In this document: positions 1-7,941 of the stretch, one piece after another
Layout of the letters: every line of letters starts with the position of its first letter
Numbering within the stretch: position 1 is the first letter of the stretch
DNA from: an uncultured Akkermansia sp.
GTDB taxonomy: Bacteria; Verrucomicrobiota; Verrucomicrobiia; Verrucomicrobiales; Akkermansiaceae
Length of the DNA stretch: 40,647 bases
Reading direction: 5' to 3'
Assembly: GCA_944390825.1 (NCBI GenBank)
Contig: CALXRG010000019.1
Location: 1-40,647 of the forward strand
Program-made: the position numbers and the translations under genes
The notes under the pieces: model-generated
What the model saw: the letters and a program-made list of their open reading frames with translations, nothing else
Told to the model about the DNA's origin: nothing
Databases searched by the model: none

Positions 1-85
1 TCATTGCCTCATTGCCTCATTGCCTCATTGCCTCATTGCCTCATTGCCTCATTGCCTCATTGCCTCATTGCCTCATTGCCTCATT
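1..85. repeat. 8-bp tandem repeat (TCATTGCC)n, about 10.6 copies
   Basis: The unit TCATTGCC is repeated ten times without error and then five bases of an eleventh copy. The array begins at the window edge, so its true length is unknown. Because 8 is not a multiple of 3, all three forward frames read through it as the same 8-residue peptide repeat (PHCLIASL), giving spurious ORFs. It lies about 200 bp upstream of the exported-protein gene at 283. Long perfect short-unit arrays like this are prone to slippage; whether this one alters expression cannot be seen here. Confidence 0.97.
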
Positions 86-245
86 CATCTGCGGAAGCCC
101 CCCTTCCCCCAAAACATCAGCATCCTTCAGAAAGAATCCTCCGGATATCGGAAAGCATCCCCGGGATATTGGCTTCACAAAGAGCCACTCACATCCTGCG
201 GCGCCGATTCTTCACTAACTGTTTCAGTATAAGTCATCTAGTTTC

Positions 246-273
246 TTGACTACCTTTTGAGTCCTGCTACATT
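246..273 (+). promoter_or_regulatory. Putative sigma70 promoter for the 283 gene
   Basis: TTGACT (246-251) and TACATT (268-273) are separated by 16 bp. The -10 box ends 9 bp before the ATG at 283, so the transcript would start within a few bases of the start codon. AAAGGA at 275-280 resembles a ribosome binding site but would be largely untranscribed if this promoter is used. Confidence 0.5.
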
Positions 274-282
274 GAAAGGACT

Positions 283-2652
283 ATGAACACACAACATACC
301 CTGATTCTGTTGGCCGCAAGCGTCGGTTCGTTTTGCATAGCTCAAACGCCCCCGGCACCCGCTCCATCACCGTCGAGCCCGCCGGCTGCCGCAACTTCTG
401 CGGCGCAGCCATCCCCCCTGTTAAACCTGATAGCGGAGCTGAATACCCCGGAGCAGGCGTCGGTCCTGACACCGGAGCAGCGTATCGCAGTACTGCCGGA
501 CCTGGCACTGATGCCTCAGGAAGTGGATAGTTTTGTCGTCCTGCCGGATGTTGGAGCTCTGCAGGCACGTTTCTGTCCGGAGGGGAAGAAAAGCCCGGTC
601 AAAAGCCTGGCGGTGGGGTACTCGAAAGGAGCCGAGGAAATGGCCGGCACGATGGGAGAACTCGTGGCTCTGTTTCTGAACGCCCGCATGCTTCTGCGCT
701 CAGAGGTGGAATGGGAAGCCGCAGCCGGCACGCCTGAAATCCAGAGAATGATGCATGAGAGCATGGTGGCCTACCGCAAAGCAACAATGCAACGCCTCCA
801 CCGGGAATTATGTTCGCAGGGCAACGGCCCGATATATGCCGTGGCCACGCTGACACCCGAAACACGCATAGAATTGATGGGGCTCAAGCCCATGCTGTTG
901 GGAATATGTGCCGCCCACCCGAAGGAGTTCCAGTACATTGAGCAGGGGAAACTTTTCGGCATCCGTCACACACCCGAGACGAACATCGGACCGGTGCCTC
1001 AGGCGATTGCGGGCGCAGCCCCCGAGCTGAAGGAGGCGAAAGAAAGACTGGAGAAGGATATGAAGGCGTTGCCGATGACCGTGATGTTCTTCCATGCAGG
1101 AAACCAACTGTTGTTGGCTGCGTGCAGTAACCCGGAGGAAGTGCGCATTGCAGGATCGGTTGCTGATTCGTTGCTGAATACGGATAAAGTGGCGGCACTG
1201 GACAGCAAACTGAACAGGGGACTGGTGCTTGGTGCGCATTTCAGTCCGACGATGCAGCAGGCCCTCAGCAGGATGGGCTCTGCGGGGACTCAATACGTGC
1301 TGGGAATGGCCCAGGCGGTGTTCTCCCGGTTGGGCGAACAGCCCGGGGATTTCCAAAAGGTATATCAACAAGCCGCACAGGGGACCGGGACACTGCGCCC
1401 GCTGACCCGCTGGGGCCTGCCGAAAGACTTCCGCAACGCAGCGGATCTCTCCATCTGGATGGACACTAATCTGCATCTGGAATTAACACACGATGCGGAT
1501 GAACTGGTCTTTGAGTCCGGAGCTCTAAGTCTGGTTGGAGTAGGCAGTATGCAAGAGCAGGCAATGTATTTCGAAAGCACACCATCCCATGCCAAAGAAA
1601 CCCCTGCCTGGCGGCAGAATCTTCATGCGTTTCGCGACATAATGCGTGGGTATGTCTGCACGGGATCCCCGGGGCAGGCAGTATTCACACTCTCGCTCTG
1701 TGATACGCTGGGCAAACACCTCGAACCAGTGACTCAGGCTCTGAGCGAAATGAAAGACAGTCTCAGCACCAATTTCTCCATGCTGGTAAGCAGCGGCAGC
1801 ACCCCGGAGTCACTTCAGCCGCTGATGGGCCCCGTGATGCCAATTGTTGCTTACCGAGCAGGAGTCAAAAACCGGGGACAACTGCAGCAGGCATGGGACA
1901 AAGCCCTGGCGGGCACCCATGACATCCTGGGCGAAATGCTGCCGCCGGGAACGACAATGCTGCCCCGGTTTATCGAAGCAAAATGCCCGGCCGGAGGCAC
2001 AAGCCTCACACTGGACATGCCGGGAATGAACAGCACCTTCTCACCCGGCTTGGTACTGACAGATCATTGTGTTGTTCTGGGCAGCTCCGGAGCCATGAAC
2101 TGTCTGGTCTCGCAGAATCAGGACGGAGCCCCGATGTTCTCTGGCATGGTGTTCGCTCTGCATTTCCAACCCATGGCCCGTATGGCACAAAGCATCGCCG
2201 GACAAATGGAACAGAACCTGCGACACCGCTTTCCCGTACCTCCGCAGCCAGTCAAACTGACCCAGGTCACCGTCATCGAAGCGGAGTCAGACCCCGCCCC
2301 GGCAGCCGGGGATGCGCCATCACCAGGTTCCGCTCAGCAGACATCCGCTGACGGCCCTCAAACCACAGCTCAGGATCAGACACCGGCAAGCGACAATACT
2401 CCGGCAACCGCAAATACACCGGCAGCAGATACCCCGGACGCCACCTCCGCCGAGATTCTTCTGGTGGAGCAAAGCGACAACGCCGCAATACTGAAACGCT
2501 ACCATCGTGATTTGCGTCGTCTCGAAACCGTACGCCGACAAGCAGCAACACTGGAAAACCTGTCACGCTACTGCCACGGCATCTACGCAGCCGACCGCGT
2601 GCATGACGGCAAAGCCACGCTTCGGGTGGACGCCCTGATGCAACAACCGTAA
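283..2652 (+). CDS. Large exported protein of unknown function (789 aa)
   Basis: I do not recognise a family. The N-terminus is a Sec-type signal peptide: a short polar start, a hydrophobic stretch around residues 7-20, then a likely cleavage near CIA-QT. The cysteine there is not in a good lipobox because Phe precedes it. A Pro/Ala/Ser-rich linker follows (about 21-45), then a long mixed alpha/beta-looking region to about 660. A second Pro/Thr/Ala-rich linker runs from about 665 to 720, and a short basic, helical C-terminal segment ends the protein. There are no transmembrane segments after the signal. The layout suggests a secreted or periplasmic protein with a tethered C-terminal tail. The ATG at 283 follows AAAGGA, and the gene stands alone with a hairpin downstream. 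Confidence 0.85.
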   Translation: MNTQHTLILLAASVGSFCIAQTPPAPAPSPSSPPAAATSAAQPSPLLNLIAELNTPEQASVLTPEQRIAVLPDLALMPQEVDSFVVLPDVGALQARFCPEGKKSPVKSLAVGYSKGAEEMAGTMGELVALFLNARMLLRSEVEWEAAAGTPEIQRMMHESMVAYRKATMQRLHRELCSQGNGPIYAVATLTPETRIELMGLKPMLLGICAAHPKEFQYIEQGKLFGIRHTPETNIGPVPQAIAGAAPELKEAKERLEKDMKALPMTVMFFHAGNQLLLAACSNPEEVRIAGSVADSLLNTDKVAALDSKLNRGLVLGAHFSPTMQQALSRMGSAGTQYVLGMAQAVFSRLGEQPGDFQKVYQQAAQGTGTLRPLTRWGLPKDFRNAADLSIWMDTNLHLELTHDADELVFESGALSLVGVGSMQEQAMYFESTPSHAKETPAWRQNLHAFRDIMRGYVCTGSPGQAVFTLSLCDTLGKHLEPVTQALSEMKDSLSTNFSMLVSSGSTPESLQPLMGPVMPIVAYRAGVKNRGQLQQAWDKALAGTHDILGEMLPPGTTMLPRFIEAKCPAGGTSLTLDMPGMNSTFSPGLVLTDHCVVLGSSGAMNCLVSQNQDGAPMFSGMVFALHFQPMARMAQSIAGQMEQNLRHRFPVPPQPVKLTQVTVIEAESDPAPAAGDAPSPGSAQQTSADGPQTTAQDQTPASDNTPATANTPAADTPDATSAEILLVEQSDNAAILKRYHRDLRRLETVRRQAATLENLSRYCHGIYAADRVHDGKATLRVDALMQQP

Positions 2653-2697
2653 CAAGGCGCACCATTAAAAGCGCAAGGGAGCCCCCCCCCACAGCAG

Positions 2698-2739
2698 TCA
2701 CCTTCCCCTGATCATCCCGGGAACCTCAGGGGAAGGTGA
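2698..2739. terminator. Perfect 14-bp inverted repeat downstream of the 283 gene
   Basis: TCACCTTCCCCTGA (2698-2711) is exactly complementary to TCAGGGGAAGGTGA (2726-2739) across a 14-nt loop. It begins 46 bp after the stop codon, as a transcription terminator would, but no T-run follows on either strand. It may act as an RNA 3' end stabiliser or a factor-assisted terminator. A C9 run lies just upstream (2682-2690). Confidence 0.6.
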
Positions 2740-2997
2740 ACAGCCGCACCATCAAGAACTCCACTGCCCGCCAGATCACAACAGCCTGAAAAATCACAAC
2801 AGATTGCGAAATCACAACAGCCTGCCAATTCGCCACCAACGAAACCATAACCTGTCCCACCCCTTTCCCTAACAACGTCCCCAAACAGAACCCCAGCCAT
2901 CCCCCCAGCCATCCCCCCTGCTGCCCCGCAGCCTGATTCACTGTAGCCCCCCGCAGACAGCAACACACCTGCGCACCACGTCAAAATGCCGCCCACT
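2740..2997. other. Intergenic stretch with an 18-bp repeat; no confident gene
   Basis: Together with the preceding hairpin, this fills the 395-bp gap between the 283 and 3048 genes. It contains the 18-bp repeat at 2775-2828 and a short C-rich duplication (CCCCAGCCAT, near 2891). On the minus strand an open frame from a GTG at 2968 to 2726 reads as an 80-residue glycine-zipper and hydrophobic peptide. I see no convincing start region and do not call it a gene. Confidence 0.5.
2775..2828. repeat. Three tandem copies of an 18-bp unit
   Basis: ATCACAACAG recurs at 2775, 2793 and 2811 with an exact 18-bp period. The remaining eight bases vary (CCTGAAAA, ATTGCGAA, CCTGCCAA). The period is a multiple of three, so any frame through it gives a six-residue peptide repeat; on the minus strand one frame gives a hydrophobic VVI-type repeat. 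Confidence 0.9.
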
Positions 2998-3038
2998 ACG
3001 CTTTTCTGCTTGAAAGAAGAAGAAAAAGCGTGTAAAAG
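2998..3038 (+). promoter_or_regulatory. Possible promoter with overlapping inverted repeat, upstream of PAS-SpoIIE gene
   Basis: TTGAAA (3010-3015) and TAAAAG (3033-3038) are 17 bp apart, with the -10 ending 9 bp before the ATG at 3048. The -35 lies inside an inverted repeat: ACGCTTTTCT (2998-3007) pairs with AGAAAAAGCGT (3021-3031) with one unpaired A. The repeat could be an operator or an RNA/DNA hairpin. Both the promoter and its control are tentative. Confidence 0.3.
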
Positions 3039-3047
3039 TACACAGTA

Positions 3048-4715
3048 ATGTCCGACGGCTCATCTCATCATGCACCTGCCAACACGGTCCCCGGCGTCTT
3101 CAACTGGGAAATGGTGCGCAAGGCCCTCCGCGCAGCAGAAGAAGGCGTATACTGCTGGGACATCGTACACAACCAAATCTTCTACACAGAGCAGTGCCTC
3201 CGCATGATGGGGCTGCCCTTCCACGAAATCGCCCCCAACATCTTCACCGAAGCAGAAAAAACCCTCCACCCCGACGACCGGAACTTCTTCACCTCATCCG
3301 TTCGGCGATACATCAACATGCCGACAGTCGCCAGCTCCCCGATGCGCGTCGAAGTCCGCCTGCTCAACCTGCGCTCACGCGGCTGGCGGTGGATCCGCGT
3401 CAACGGCCTCCTGGAGCGCGACAAAGAAACACGCCAACCAACGCGGCTGGTTGGCGTATGGGTAGACATCACACGCCGCAAAATGGCAGACATGCACGCC
3501 ATGGAAGACCGCGATTTCTTCCGCACCCTCATCAACTACCTGCCCGACAACATCTACTTCAAGAACAGGGAATCCCGCTTTGTCCTGGCCAACGAAGCCA
3601 CCGCGAAAAAAATGCAGGTACCCACCCCTGCCGACCTCATCGGCTGCCGCGACAGCAACTTCTTTTCCCCCGCCATGTCCCAAATCGCGCTCAACGAAGA
3701 GCGTGCAATCATGGAAACCGGCGTCCCCATCACCAACCGCATCCACCACGAAATATGGAAAAAAGGCCAACAGCACAGCTGGAGCCGGGTTTCCAAATTT
3801 CCCTGGTACGCCCACGACGGCAGCATCAAAGGCATCGTCGGCATCTCCTCAGATGTGACCGAACTGGTGGAAACCCAGCGGCGGTATCAAAAAATAGCCG
3901 AGCAACTCGACCAGCGCAACCGGGCACTGGAAAAAGAAATCAACCTCGCCAAAGAAGTTCAACTTGCCCTACTCCCCCTAAGCATCCCGGATCGCATCTG
4001 GGAAAATCCCCAGGAAGGCACCGTACGCGAAGCCCATTTCCACCACGTCTACATGCCCTCCACCGGCGTAGCGGGAGACTGTTTCGAAGTATTTCCGGTA
4101 GGCGATTCCGGTGTCGGCATGCTGATATGCGACGTCATGGGGCACGGAGTCAGCGCCGCATTGATTGCCTCCATGCTGCGCGGGCTCATGGAGCAAGTTG
4201 CCAACCTGGCGGACACCCCCGGGCTGCTGCTCTCCTCGCTCAATCGGCAACTCTTCCGCATTTTCAGCCAGGCAAACATCACCATGTTCTCCTCGGCCTG
4301 CTACGTCTACCTGGATCTGGAAAAACAACGCCTCACCCTCTCCGGCGCCGGGCACCCCGCCCCCATCGTCCTCGCCGCGGATGGCACCCCGTTTCTGCCG
4401 GCCATTCCCCGATCACCCGCCCTTGGCCTGATCGAAAGCGCCATGTTCCGCGAAAGCGAAATCCCCCTGGAACCAGGCATGAAACTTATGCTCTACACCG
4501 ATGGCCTCACCGAAGCCCATGACCCGAAAGGCGACGAACTGGGTGCCGTACGCGTCATGAACTTCCTCCGGGAAAGGCGACCCCAAAACATCCGGGAAAT
4601 GATCGACATCTCACTGGCCTGCATGCACCATTTTACCCGCCGGCAAGAGCTCGATGACGACATCTGCCTGCTGGGCGTCGAGTTCACCTCCCGAGCGACC
4701 CCTGCAAACGGGTGA
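3048..4715 (+). CDS. PAS-PAS-SpoIIE (RsbU-type) serine phosphatase, 555 aa
   Basis: A cytoplasmic sensor phosphatase. Residues about 20-145 form a first PAS/PAC unit (ending VGVWVDITRRK). Residues about 155-280 form a second, ending VGISSDVTELV. A short coiled-coil linker (about 280-305) leads into a PP2C-like SpoIIE domain from about 310. Metal-binding acidic motifs of that family are present: AGD at 342-344, DVMGHG near 362, DGLTEA, and DDDICLL near 537. Family members dephosphorylate anti-sigma-factor antagonists, controlling a partner-switching stress pathway; here the PAS domains would set activity by small-molecule or redox sensing. No anti-sigma or antagonist gene lies next to it, so the target is unknown. 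There are no transmembrane segments, and no clear Shine-Dalgarno sequence precedes the ATG. Confidence 0.93.
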   Translation: MSDGSSHHAPANTVPGVFNWEMVRKALRAAEEGVYCWDIVHNQIFYTEQCLRMMGLPFHEIAPNIFTEAEKTLHPDDRNFFTSSVRRYINMPTVASSPMRVEVRLLNLRSRGWRWIRVNGLLERDKETRQPTRLVGVWVDITRRKMADMHAMEDRDFFRTLINYLPDNIYFKNRESRFVLANEATAKKMQVPTPADLIGCRDSNFFSPAMSQIALNEERAIMETGVPITNRIHHEIWKKGQQHSWSRVSKFPWYAHDGSIKGIVGISSDVTELVETQRRYQKIAEQLDQRNRALEKEINLAKEVQLALLPLSIPDRIWENPQEGTVREAHFHHVYMPSTGVAGDCFEVFPVGDSGVGMLICDVMGHGVSAALIASMLRGLMEQVANLADTPGLLLSSLNRQLFRIFSQANITMFSSACYVYLDLEKQRLTLSGAGHPAPIVLAADGTPFLPAIPRSPALGLIESAMFRESEIPLEPGMKLMLYTDGLTEAHDPKGDELGAVRVMNFLRERRPQNIREMIDISLACMHHFTRRQELDDDICLLGVEFTSRATPANG

Positions 4716-4720
4716 TTTTC

Positions 4721-4759
4721 AGCCGCGTGAATGCAAAAAAATGTTGCATTCACGCGGCT
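4721..4759. terminator. Perfect 16-bp hairpin after PAS-SpoIIE gene
   Basis: AGCCGCGTGAATGCAA (4721-4736) is the exact reverse complement of TTGCATTCACGCGGCT (4744-4759), with a 7-nt A-rich loop. It starts six bases after the stop codon. Only TT follows the stem on the plus strand, so it is a strong hairpin lacking a proper U-tract, like the one at 2698. Confidence 0.7.
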
Positions 4760-4796
4760 TTGACGGTAAGCTTACCACTACAGAGACGAATAGAAT

Positions 4797-6548
4797 ATGG
4801 ATGATAAGAAAAATGAGGGCTCTCAGCCCTTCGATTTGTCGGAATTGGCGGGGTTCCAGTTTGGCCCGTCCTGGGCGCGAAAAGGCGCGGAAGCGTCCAA
4901 ATCCCGCATCTACGAAGACATACCGGACCACGACCGCACCGGCAAACGCCGCGACAACGACCGTAAACCATCCATGCGTGACCGCAGGATGCCTGAGCGC
5001 GGAGAAGGCCGCCGCGACACACTCGCGCCCTCGAAACGCAGCGAGCGTCGCGAACGGCGGGGCGAAAGGCCCCAGCGCGAACTGCCCCAGCCGGCGGAGG
5101 GGCTTCGCGTAGAACTTCGTCCGGCCAATGCCATCCTGGAGCTGTTTGCCAAACAAATCCAACGGCAAAAGCGGGCTCTTCCCCTGCTTGATCTGTCGCG
5201 CGTCGTCATGGCGTCCAAAGACCGCTACGACCTCGTCTTCATGAAACTGGAAGACGGCCCGATTCTCATCCATTCGACCATGGGCGACGGTGCCTGCTGG
5301 CTCACAGAAGCAGAAGCCATCACCTACCTGTGGAAAGCCGATTGGTTCAGCAAACTCTACACCCGCGAAGAAGTAGAAATCCCCGCCCCCACCGGCACCT
5401 TTACCTCCGTAGCCAAATGCAGCCTCGGCGGCGAACTCGTCGGACCCGCCAACTGGCACAACTACCAAGCGTCCGTGATGCACCTCTACCGCACCAAGTA
5501 CGCTCACATGGATCTGGGCGCCTTCAAAGCCCGCATCGCAACAGACAAAAGCGAAGAAGCCATTGCGGACTGGCTCAAGCAGGTCAGCCACACCACCGTC
5601 TGGAAACCCACCCGCGAAAACGCCGCAGACGTCGTACTGACCGACACCAAAGCAGTAGAAGCAGACTTCAAAGCCAACCACTTTGACAAAGTCTACGAAC
5701 AAACAGACAAAGTTTTTGTCAACGGAGCCACCCCCCGCGCACACCTTTCCCCCGGCCTCGCCGCGCACCTCTCCATCCTGTCCGACAAGACACGACGCTT
5801 CCCGCAGATGCTCATCCCGAACCTCTGCCACGGCCTTGCCCGTCACCACATCCCAATCTACAAATGGCAAGGGCACCACTACACCGGACCGAGCCGCGTC
5901 CGCGCCATCCCGGCCGACATGGTACTGGCAGACCGCATGACAGCCATCATCAACTGGACCAAAGAAAACTCCGGCCAGAAAGTCGACGCCATGTGCGCCG
6001 CCCTTTCCGGAGTGCCGGCCGGCACAGATGATACGCAAAAACAAGCAGCACGCGACGCCTACGCCCCCTACGTGGCCGACATGATCTGGCTACTGGAACA
6101 AGGCTTCATCGTCGTCACCGCCGACAACTCCATCTGGTACCCCAAAGGAGAAGCCGCCCCGGAGCCCACCAAAGCCCCCTCCCCCCAGCCCCGCAAAAAA
6201 GGCAAAACCAAAGCAGCTCCCAAAGCAGCCAAACCCACCGAAGCAAGCACCCCTGCCGCACCGGCAACCACCGTCGCAACAACCTCAGACGCTCCAGCCG
6301 ACATCCCGGCGGAAGCCACCGCACCTATAGCGGAGGAATCCACCCAAGCCCCCCCTGCACCAACCTCAGACGCCACAACAGCATCTGAACCAGAAGCAAA
6401 AGGCACCCCCACGGAAATCACCGAGACGCCCCCCCCAACCGCATCGCCCGCCAGCCCCGAAGCACCCGAAGCAACGGCACCGGCGGACGCCGGCGAACCG
6501 GCAGCCTCAGGAGAATCCGCCGTCGATACCCCAGGCCCGACAGCATAA
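4797..6548 (+). CDS. Conserved-looking cytoplasmic protein of unknown function with low-complexity tail (583 aa)
   Basis: I do not recognise a named family. An acidic/basic N-terminal region rich in Arg and Lys (about 1-100) precedes a globular part (about 100-460). The globular part has well-formed secondary-structure patterning and ends in a segment resembling a winged or helical pack (PYVADMIWLLEQGFIVV near 420-440). From about 448 to the end the protein is a Pro/Ala/Thr/Glu-rich tail, preceded by a Lys-rich patch (KKGKTKAAPKAAK). There is no signal peptide or membrane segment. The Arg-rich head and Lys-rich patch would suit nucleic-acid or ribosome association, which is inference. A strong intrinsic terminator follows. 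The ATG at 4797 lacks an evident ribosome binding site, and TAGAAT abuts it, so the exact start is uncertain. Confidence 0.8.
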   Translation: MDDKKNEGSQPFDLSELAGFQFGPSWARKGAEASKSRIYEDIPDHDRTGKRRDNDRKPSMRDRRMPERGEGRRDTLAPSKRSERRERRGERPQRELPQPAEGLRVELRPANAILELFAKQIQRQKRALPLLDLSRVVMASKDRYDLVFMKLEDGPILIHSTMGDGACWLTEAEAITYLWKADWFSKLYTREEVEIPAPTGTFTSVAKCSLGGELVGPANWHNYQASVMHLYRTKYAHMDLGAFKARIATDKSEEAIADWLKQVSHTTVWKPTRENAADVVLTDTKAVEADFKANHFDKVYEQTDKVFVNGATPRAHLSPGLAAHLSILSDKTRRFPQMLIPNLCHGLARHHIPIYKWQGHHYTGPSRVRAIPADMVLADRMTAIINWTKENSGQKVDAMCAALSGVPAGTDDTQKQAARDAYAPYVADMIWLLEQGFIVVTADNSIWYPKGEAAPEPTKAPSPQPRKKGKTKAAPKAAKPTEASTPAAPATTVATTSDAPADIPAEATAPIAEESTQAPPAPTSDATTASEPEAKGTPTEITETPPPTASPASPEAPEATAPADAGEPAASGESAVDTPGPTA

Positions 6549-6578
6549 CCATCACCCCTTCCTTCTATCTCTCTGTTC

Positions 6579-6612
6579 CGCCCGCATGAGCCCCGGCACA
6601 TGCGGGCGTTTT
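6579..6612 (+). terminator. Intrinsic terminator of the 4797 gene
   Basis: CGCCCGCATG (6579-6588) pairs with CATGCGGGCG (6599-6608) around a 10-nt loop and is followed by TTTT. It lies 30 bp after the stop codon, in the classical position. Confidence 0.85.
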
Positions 6613-6675
6613 GCAGAACCAGCCCACCCATCAATCCAGCACCAAAACACAGCACACAAAAGCACCCGGACAAAA

Positions 6676-6769
6676 GTAAGCGCTCAACCAAAACCATTGA
6701 AGACGGGCATGTAAAAATAGAGGCCTATGTTTACATTGCCTCAAACCACCATCGCCTACCTGCTCAAGG
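6676..6769 (+). repeat. Left IS66-type end (inverted repeat plus tnpB start)
   Basis: This is the counterpart of 8871-8964. The first 20 bases are identical between the two; GGGCATGT recurs at the same offset (bases 30-37); the tnpB 5' coding bases are about 60-65 % identical, with many differences at synonymous third positions (for example TAC/TAT). Confidence 0.88.
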
Positions 6770-7031
6770 AACCCGGCGCTACGGCATGTTCCGCCTTCAG
6801 GGGGTCATTGCTCAGCTTATGCAGCAGCCCATACCTCGGGGTGCTTTACGCTTTTTCATCAACAAAGGGCACAGCCTGCTCAAGGCCGTCTGGTTTGACG
6901 GCACCGGGCTGTGCCTCTTTTGCAAAAGGCTGGAAAAAGGCACTTTCACCTGGCCTCAACCGGCCTCCATCAGTGAGGAAAAATGGCTGCCAATCACCCC
7001 CTCGGCTCTGAGTCTTCTGGGATTGCGCTGA
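6727..7031 (+). pseudogene. tnpB: IS66 family accessory protein TnpB (Orf2), frameshifted
   Basis: The C-terminal part reads like IS66 Orf2/TnpB: FFINKGHSLLKAVWFDGTGL followed by CLFCKRLEKGTFTWP is the family's hallmark run. The N-terminal part starts MFTLPQTTIAYLLKEPGAT in a different frame, beginning at the ATG at 6727, which has AGAGG just upstream. The frames meet at 6784-6785. Restoring one base there gives GAT(D)MFRLQG, matching the family's conserved GATDMRKSFDGL-type segment, so a single-base deletion in the Asp codon is the simplest explanation. The repaired protein would be about 101 aa, close to the usual size. TnpB is a small protein needed with TnpC for IS66 transposition. No tnpC follows. 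Confidence 0.85.
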
Positions 7032-7249
7032 ACCCATGCATGAAAAAGAGGGACCGGCCCCCAAGGACGAACCCGTTGTCAAGCGCCAGCGCCTGTCCCA
7101 GGACTCGTTCTGTATCTGCCCCTGCTCTTTCAGGAACAGGCTTCTTACTCTGGGGTGCAGGCCGCTGCATGCCGTGGCACCTGAGTCGGCTTACGGCTGT
7201 TGCTGGGGTGTTTGTCTGGGGGGCTCGGCGGCTCCTGAGGCTCGGCGGC

Positions 7250-7855
7250 TCAGGGTAACTCGTTGAGTTGCTTTTCGCGGATCTGGCTGATGAAGTAATA
7301 CACAGGCCGGCGGCACATGCCTTTGCCCACTGTCCAGTGATTCAGGAAGGGCCAGGTTACTGCCCCGGGCAGCCAAAGGATATCCGTCCCCTTCTGGTGC
7401 GAAGAAGCGGCCAACACCTCCTGCCCCTGATGCAGGTAGGACATGCTCCAATCCAAATGCAGGCTGTACCAGGTCGGTATGCACATCAGCGTGATACCGC
7501 TCAGGTAAGACCACCCCATGCGCTCATTCATCGGGGTCCCGCTCATGTTCACCCGGAAATGATAGTGCCGCGCGCTCGCCTGTCCGGGCGGCACCAGCGA
7601 CACGCGACGGAACAGACCACTGCGCTCGAAACCCTCACGGATCGCCATGATGATATCCTCCTCATCGAACCAGGCCTCCGGCCCGTAATCATCCTGGAAA
7701 TCCACCGAAAAGGTCACATCGCGGCGCGTCTGCACCGGCCCGCTCAGATCCGACTCCCGGCCATGCGGCCCGGCCCCGGACGTCACCGTCGCACAGCCCG
7801 GCAGCCACAAAGCCAGCCCCAACATTGCCAAACAATACTTCTTCATATTCTTCAT
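7250..7855 (-). CDS. Lipoprotein of unknown function (about 201 aa)
   Basis: The protein begins MKNMKKYCLAMLGLALWLPGC, a lipoprotein signal with lipobox LPGC; cleavage would leave Cys as residue 1 of the mature protein. The frame is open a further 17 codons upstream, but the signal peptide fixes the start at 7855 or, three codons later, 7846. The mature part is soluble, with an early acidic segment (FQDDYGPEAWFDEEDIIMAI) and a mid-part rich in aromatic residues (GWSYLSGITLMCIPTWYSLH). I do not recognise a family. It lies about 86 bp downstream of the other lipoprotein gene on the same strand, probably in one transcript, and both lie inside the IS66-derived element. Confidence 0.75.
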   Translation of the reverse strand: MKNMKKYCLAMLGLALWLPGCATVTSGAGPHGRESDLSGPVQTRRDVTFSVDFQDDYGPEAWFDEEDIIMAIREGFERSGLFRRVSLVPPGQASARHYHFRVNMSGTPMNERMGWSYLSGITLMCIPTWYSLHLDWSMSYLHQGQEVLAASSHQKGTDILWLPGAVTWPFLNHWTVGKGMCRRPVYYFISQIREKQLNELP

Positions 7856-7941
7856 ACAGCAAAAATCACTCAAAAACAAAAACACAACGAACACGCACAC
7901 CGACAAATCGGAACACCAAGGAAAACCGTCTCTCCCCCTCC

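Noticed and set aside
4719..6044. 441-codon minus-strand open frame
   Set aside because: Antisense to the 4797 gene, with low-complexity Gly/Val/Ala-rich translation and no motif.
7036..7266. Frame after tnpB as a possible tnpC N-terminus
   Set aside because: IS66 TnpC normally follows tnpB, but this 76-residue frame lacks the helical leader and zinc-finger features I would expect and ends at the lipoprotein gene.
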